A DNA stretch of 64,000 nucleotides from Volvox africanus (taxonomy: Eukaryota > Chlorophyta > Chlorophyceae > Chlamydomonadales > Volvocaceae): contig BSDZ01000103.1 in the NCBI GenBank assembly GCA_030268105.1, positions 1,120,501 through 1,184,500 of the forward strand, given 5' to 3'. The notes beneath the pieces are model-generated. The model saw only the letters and a list, made by a program, of their open reading frames with translations. It was not told the origin of the DNA and searched no databases. A program made the translations under genes and the position numbers. Below are positions 60,501 to 64,000 of this stretch, in pieces. Every line of letters starts with the position of its first letter. Position 1 is the first letter of the stretch.

Positions 60501-62853
60501 GTCAGGTTATGTTCTCGCTGGCTCCCTTGCGGCTTCCGTTGATGAGATTCCGCCTGTACATATGTAAGTGCATATAGTAATGGCGGTTGAGACCGGGTCT
60601 TGCGGATAATCGGGTTATGGTGTGACACAATGTGTGGCTATGCTACTCGCTAAAGCTTTCAGATAAGTCCGCAATTGGGGGCCTTGCCGCCAAAGCCGGA
60701 GCCGTCCTCTGGACGAAGCGCTCCTTGGTTTGGCAGTTCCGCCGACCCTCATCTCTGGCTGTCCGCACCGGGTCCTTTTCTGCAGGCATGGCCGTGGCTG
60801 GCGAGATTCGTGAGCCTGGGTTTCTCGAGGTGAGGAGTTCCGAAAGGAGGGATATGATAAAGAACTGACCTGACACAGGTAAACGCATGCGCGCAATATT
60901 TGCCGAGGGTTTGGGCAGCGAAGGCCTTCTGCCCCTGAGTAGGAAAGGGAAGGAGAGAAGATTAACACGAACATGCGTATCGGTACATGTACACGTGCGC
61001 TAACTGCGTTCCTCCACTGGCTTCGATATCAAATGGGAATATCCCTACCTTGTTCCTTACCCATACTTTCGACTTGCACCCTTTTACCCTCTCCAGGGCG
61101 GCGACTTCTTCCCCATGGGCTCCGACCTGGCCATGGCGGGCATAGGCCTGCGCTCCAACATCGATGCCTGCAAGCAGCTGATGGATGAGGATCTGTTGGG
61201 CACCCGCCGGTTTGCAGTGGTGCGTGACGAGTTCGACCAGCACCAGGTGCGTGTGTGCACGTATTCCCTTACAGCAAGTATTATGTCTGTTATGTGAACA
61301 AACAATGACATGCGTGCGTCTGTGTGCGTGTGATTGCATTTATTGCATTTTGAAAGGCAACATCGCGCGGGTAATCCTGGATTTCATGTGTTGTGCAGGG
61401 CATTGTCACTGTGACGGGAAAGGGGACGTTCATGAAAAGGGATGGATGGGATCAACAATGAAGTGAGGGTTTAGATCATGAATACAATGAAGACGAAGGG
61501 GGGGTCGGGATGACGAGCTGCAAAGCGTGAGCAATTTGGGCACTCCTTCCCCCGCATATACAATTTTCACGCTCCTTATCCTTACATCTGTCACCGCAGC
61601 CGCCCACAACTTCCAACATCCAAATGTCTTCTTTCCACAGGACCGCATGCACCTGGACTGTGTTTTTTCTGTGTTATCCGATCATTGTTGCATAATGTTG
61701 GCGGACATTATGGGAGAGTCATCGCCGACTCGTCGCCTCGTGGATGAGTACACCCGGGATCCCGCGTCTGGGAAGTACAAGCTGACCAGGTAGGCGAATT
61801 GCCCAGTGACCGCCGGTGTTGTGAGGAAGTGCCGACTTTAAAGGAGGAATCTGCAGTAGGATGGCTAGGATTGCAACAGCCTGGAAATACTTTTACAGAG
61901 GAAGACCGGGTGTGAGGAAGAATGGAAAGGGATGAGGGAGAATTTCGATGTGGGTGGGGTAAGGCTATCGGGACGGTGTTGGCTTCAGAGTGGTTTCCCT
62001 TCCTTCCCCATGAGGAAAGTTTATGTGTAAACTTTGTGTAAGTTCTATTTTTTATTTTTCAGGAAATATTGCATATTTCTTCCGTAATTGGAGGGAAAAG
62101 GGAAACTATTCTTGGTATTGGTTTGATGTAACAAGGGCTAGAAATGCAGAAACCGATCTAAGGGATGAGGGAGAATTGCGATGTGGGTGGGGTAAGGCTA
62201 TCGGGAGGGTGTTGGCTTCAGAGTGGTTTCCCTTCCTTCCCCATGAGTCCAGCGGATTTTTATGTGCTGCTGCCCAGCGGTACTTAGGAATTCCTCACTG
62301 TTGCAGCCACCATCAGGATATGCCCGTCCGAAACGACTACCGTGCTACTCATTTAGGCGGCCACCCCATCCCGAATCGGATTCTGATACGCTGTGATGAT
62401 TGATGGTATCATTACGAGCACTCTCCCTTTTGTCCCCCCCCCCTGTTTCCACATCCCGCCTCTCTAGGGAGAATGTTGAGTTCTCTGCCTTCATCTCGGG
62501 CGAGGGCTACCACATCATCCCCATCAGCAACGAGCATCAGCTGCAGTATGCCTGCAACGTGCTCAACCTGGGCGAGTCGCGTATCATCTCCGTGCATCCA
62601 CAAAGCGCTCGCCAGATTGTGAAGGACCCGCGCTTCAATGGTGACGTGCAGGTAACCCGACAGCAGCCGGGCTTCGAGTTGACATGTAGTTTTCATATGC
62701 TTCTCATAAAGCTTCAATCTCCTATCATCGATCCTCTGATCCCCAAACTACGGCTTTACCAACCCGCAGGTGATCGACTTTTCGTCCATTACGTCCATGT
62801 ACGGCAGTGTCCATTGCGCGTCACAGGTAGTCAAGCGCATTCCTCGCAAGTAA
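57539..62853 (+). CDS. Arginine deiminase
   Basis: Hydrolyses L-arginine to citrulline and ammonium. Exons: 57539-57811, 58320-58469, 58905-59051, 59677-59891, 60286-60365, 60786-60829, 61097-61246, 61641-61789, 62468-62651, 62770-62853; total 491 aa. Guanidino-group-modifying enzyme motifs are all visible: LSNLVYTRDQQITT with Arg254-Asp255, FLEGGD (302-306 region) across an exon junction, the catalytic His357 and Asp359 in DRMHLDCVF, and the nucleophile Cys480 in MYGSVHCASQ close to the C-terminus. The style (TRDQQITT, GIVMGRLRSAQRQREV) resembles protist and cyanobacterial arginine deiminases more than the bacterial ArcA type. The first 60 or so residues are hydrophilic and not conserved in appearance. 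I chose the ATG at 57539; the frame stays open upstream without a nearer ATG. Intron 4 carries the shared element and intron 8 an 88-bp direct repeat. It lies near the urea genes, which fits nitrogen scavenging. Confidence 0.92.
59941..60030 (+). repeat. Shared intronic element, copy in arginine deiminase intron 4
   Basis: Reads GTGTGTGTAGAGGATAGG, then CACCCGTGGCCACTA, CCTGGCAGTCCCTACCTTCC and TTTCGGGGCACCCTCATCCAT in the gene sense. It is the counterpart of 19921-20012 (minus) in DUR1. As there, a TG-rich stretch separates it from the splice donor (exon end 59891). Confidence 0.8.
61927..62014 (+). repeat. 88-bp direct repeat, left copy (arginine deiminase intron 8)
   Basis: Begins AAGGGATGAGGGAGAATT and ends CCTTCCTTCCCCATGAG. 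It differs from the copy at 62160-62247 at only two positions. Confidence 0.9.
62160..62247 (+). repeat. 88-bp direct repeat, right copy (arginine deiminase intron 8)
   Basis: Second copy, offset by 233 bp from the first; 86 of 88 positions are identical. The 145 bp between the copies are unrelated to the repeat. Confidence 0.9.
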
Positions 62854-64000
62854 GCGCTGCTGTCGCTGTTGCTGTTCAAGTCGATGTGCCATTGTCAATG
62901 TCGTTGTCGACAGGGGGTCATTTCCACTTACTTTCCAACACAAGAGCACCAGGGTCTAATTAGGGTGGGGCGTTGATGTAGGGTAGTGTGTATACAGTGC
63001 GTGATGACGCGGCCCTGGCAGCAGATGCGACGACGATACTTGAAGCTATCACGAGGTAGGGATGTTTTTGCTGTGGGCTTGGAGTGTGCGGCGCGCAGAT
63101 GCGACAACACTTTTATGGACAAGGCAGACATATTTTTCCTGACATGCTTGGGGGTTGGAATTCAAAGGGTTTTGCAATTGAAGAAAGAAAATAGTGCGAG
63201 TGGTGTTGGGGCATGTAGACAAGAAGTAAGGGGCCCGTGGACAACTGCTCGCTTCAAGGGCCACGGTTGCAGAAAAGGCCTTGTTGGTGCTATTCGTCTA
63301 GGCATGGATACTGGCATTAGTCTTGTTAGCTGGTGATGCTGGTGGGTAACGCGCTTGCAACGGCGGAGAATCTTCCGCAGAGGTAAAGGCAGCGGCGGTA
63401 GACCGGTTAATGGGATGTGAAATGCATGCGCAGGGGGATATGCAGGCAGGCAGGGACGGTGCTAACAAGCATAATAAGCTAGCCAGGTAGTTGGTTGGCT
63501 TGACCACGCAAATAAACGGTTAGATGTCTTCATCTCCAGCCGTGTTGTGGTCCGTACGTCATGAGTAGCTCGGCTGTCGTTGTGTCAAAGGAAGGTTATT
63601 TGGTCAGGCGAAGCAGACACCGTTGAGCCTCTAAGGCAGCTTTTTTACAGCGGACACAGTATACTGTATAGCTTCTTGGGGGCACCGGAGGTTTGGAAAA
63701 CGATGGACCCGGTGATGGGAACTCACGGGATGGAGAAGGGGACGGGCCCGGTCATTGGAAGCCATAGGCACAGGACAAGGATGATGCACGAAGATATAGT
63801 CAGTGCCTACAGGGCTGGTCTAACATGGGCGCGGTACGGAGGCCCAGTGCTTTGCTTTTTTTTTGCTTGTGTGGATGCCCTGCATGGCAGTCACTACGCC
63901 TGCTAAGGGCGTAGACGTAAAATTTGCAAGAGTATCAGGTAAAGAAGTCCTAGAGGCGACTGTGCTACACTCGCATGTGCCGGAATGGCGCAATACGCCC
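62854..64000. other. Region downstream of arginine deiminase
   Basis: Should hold the 3' UTR of arginine deiminase. I see no TGTAA word here on the plus strand, no recognisable coding similarity and no repeat array. ORFs of 60-110 codons are not supported. Confidence 0.5.

Noticed and set aside
1..64000. Copper-response (GTAC core) elements throughout the window
   Set aside because: GTAC is extremely frequent everywhere here, including in introns and at splice donors, so single occurrences carry no regulatory information.
1..64000. CRISPR array, bacterial operon or prophage
   Set aside because: Tandem repeats have no unique spacers of constant length, and all recognised genes are split by GT-AG introns, which marks this as nuclear eukaryotic DNA.

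Overview
The window looks like nuclear DNA of a volvocine green alga, most likely Volvox or a close relative. The reasons are dense GT-AG introns (73 in the seven gene models below), TGTAA-type polyadenylation words, very many CA/TG and GTACG words, Ala/Gly/Gln homopolymer-rich proteins, and gene types best known from Chlamydomonas and Volvox. Base composition is moderate, and long intergenic and intronic stretches suggest Volvox rather than Chlamydomonas or Gonium. The species call is an inference.

Layout: 3-3320 (+) is the 3' part of a low-complexity regulatory-type protein. 3.3-11.2 kb is gene-poor, with microsatellites and a weak E2F-like ORF. 11.2-23.4 kb (-) is urea carboxylase (DUR1, 25 exons). 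23.9-27.7 kb (+) is a divergent allophanate hydrolase (DUR2, 6 exons). 31.3-34.7 and 36.75-41.84 kb (+) are tandem urea/sodium symporters (DUR3A, 8 exons; DUR3B, 9 exons). 43.4-49.25 kb (-) is an animal-like cryptochrome/(6-4) photolyase (11 exons). 50.2-55.6 kb (-) is a short-chain dehydrogenase/reductase (11 exons). 57.5-62.85 kb (+) is arginine deiminase (10 exons). Every multi-exon model was joined by hand from GT-AG boundaries with matching phases. Each model totals an exact multiple of three with one terminal stop (1267, 540, 676, 668, 655, 397 and 491 aa).

Functionally the centre of the window is a complete urea-assimilation module. DUR3A/B import urea, DUR1 carboxylates it to allophanate, and DUR2 hydrolyses allophanate to ammonium and CO2. 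In yeast the last two steps are one fused protein; here they are two head-to-head genes sharing a 529-bp promoter region. Arginine deiminase, about 20 kb away on the same side, releases ammonium from arginine, so the window may be a broader nitrogen-scavenging neighbourhood interrupted by a light/DNA-repair gene and an SDR gene.

The most notable observations are: (1) recent gene conversion between DUR3A and DUR3B, including a 341-bp perfectly identical tract that crosses an intron/exon border; (2) a ~90-bp element attached to a TG-rich tract that occurs in the same orientation in introns of DUR1 and arginine deiminase; (3) a recurrent extended 5' splice site beginning GTACG; (4) a DUR2 that stops after the amidase core; and (5) a ~1.1-kb TG/CA minisatellite starting immediately after a splice donor.
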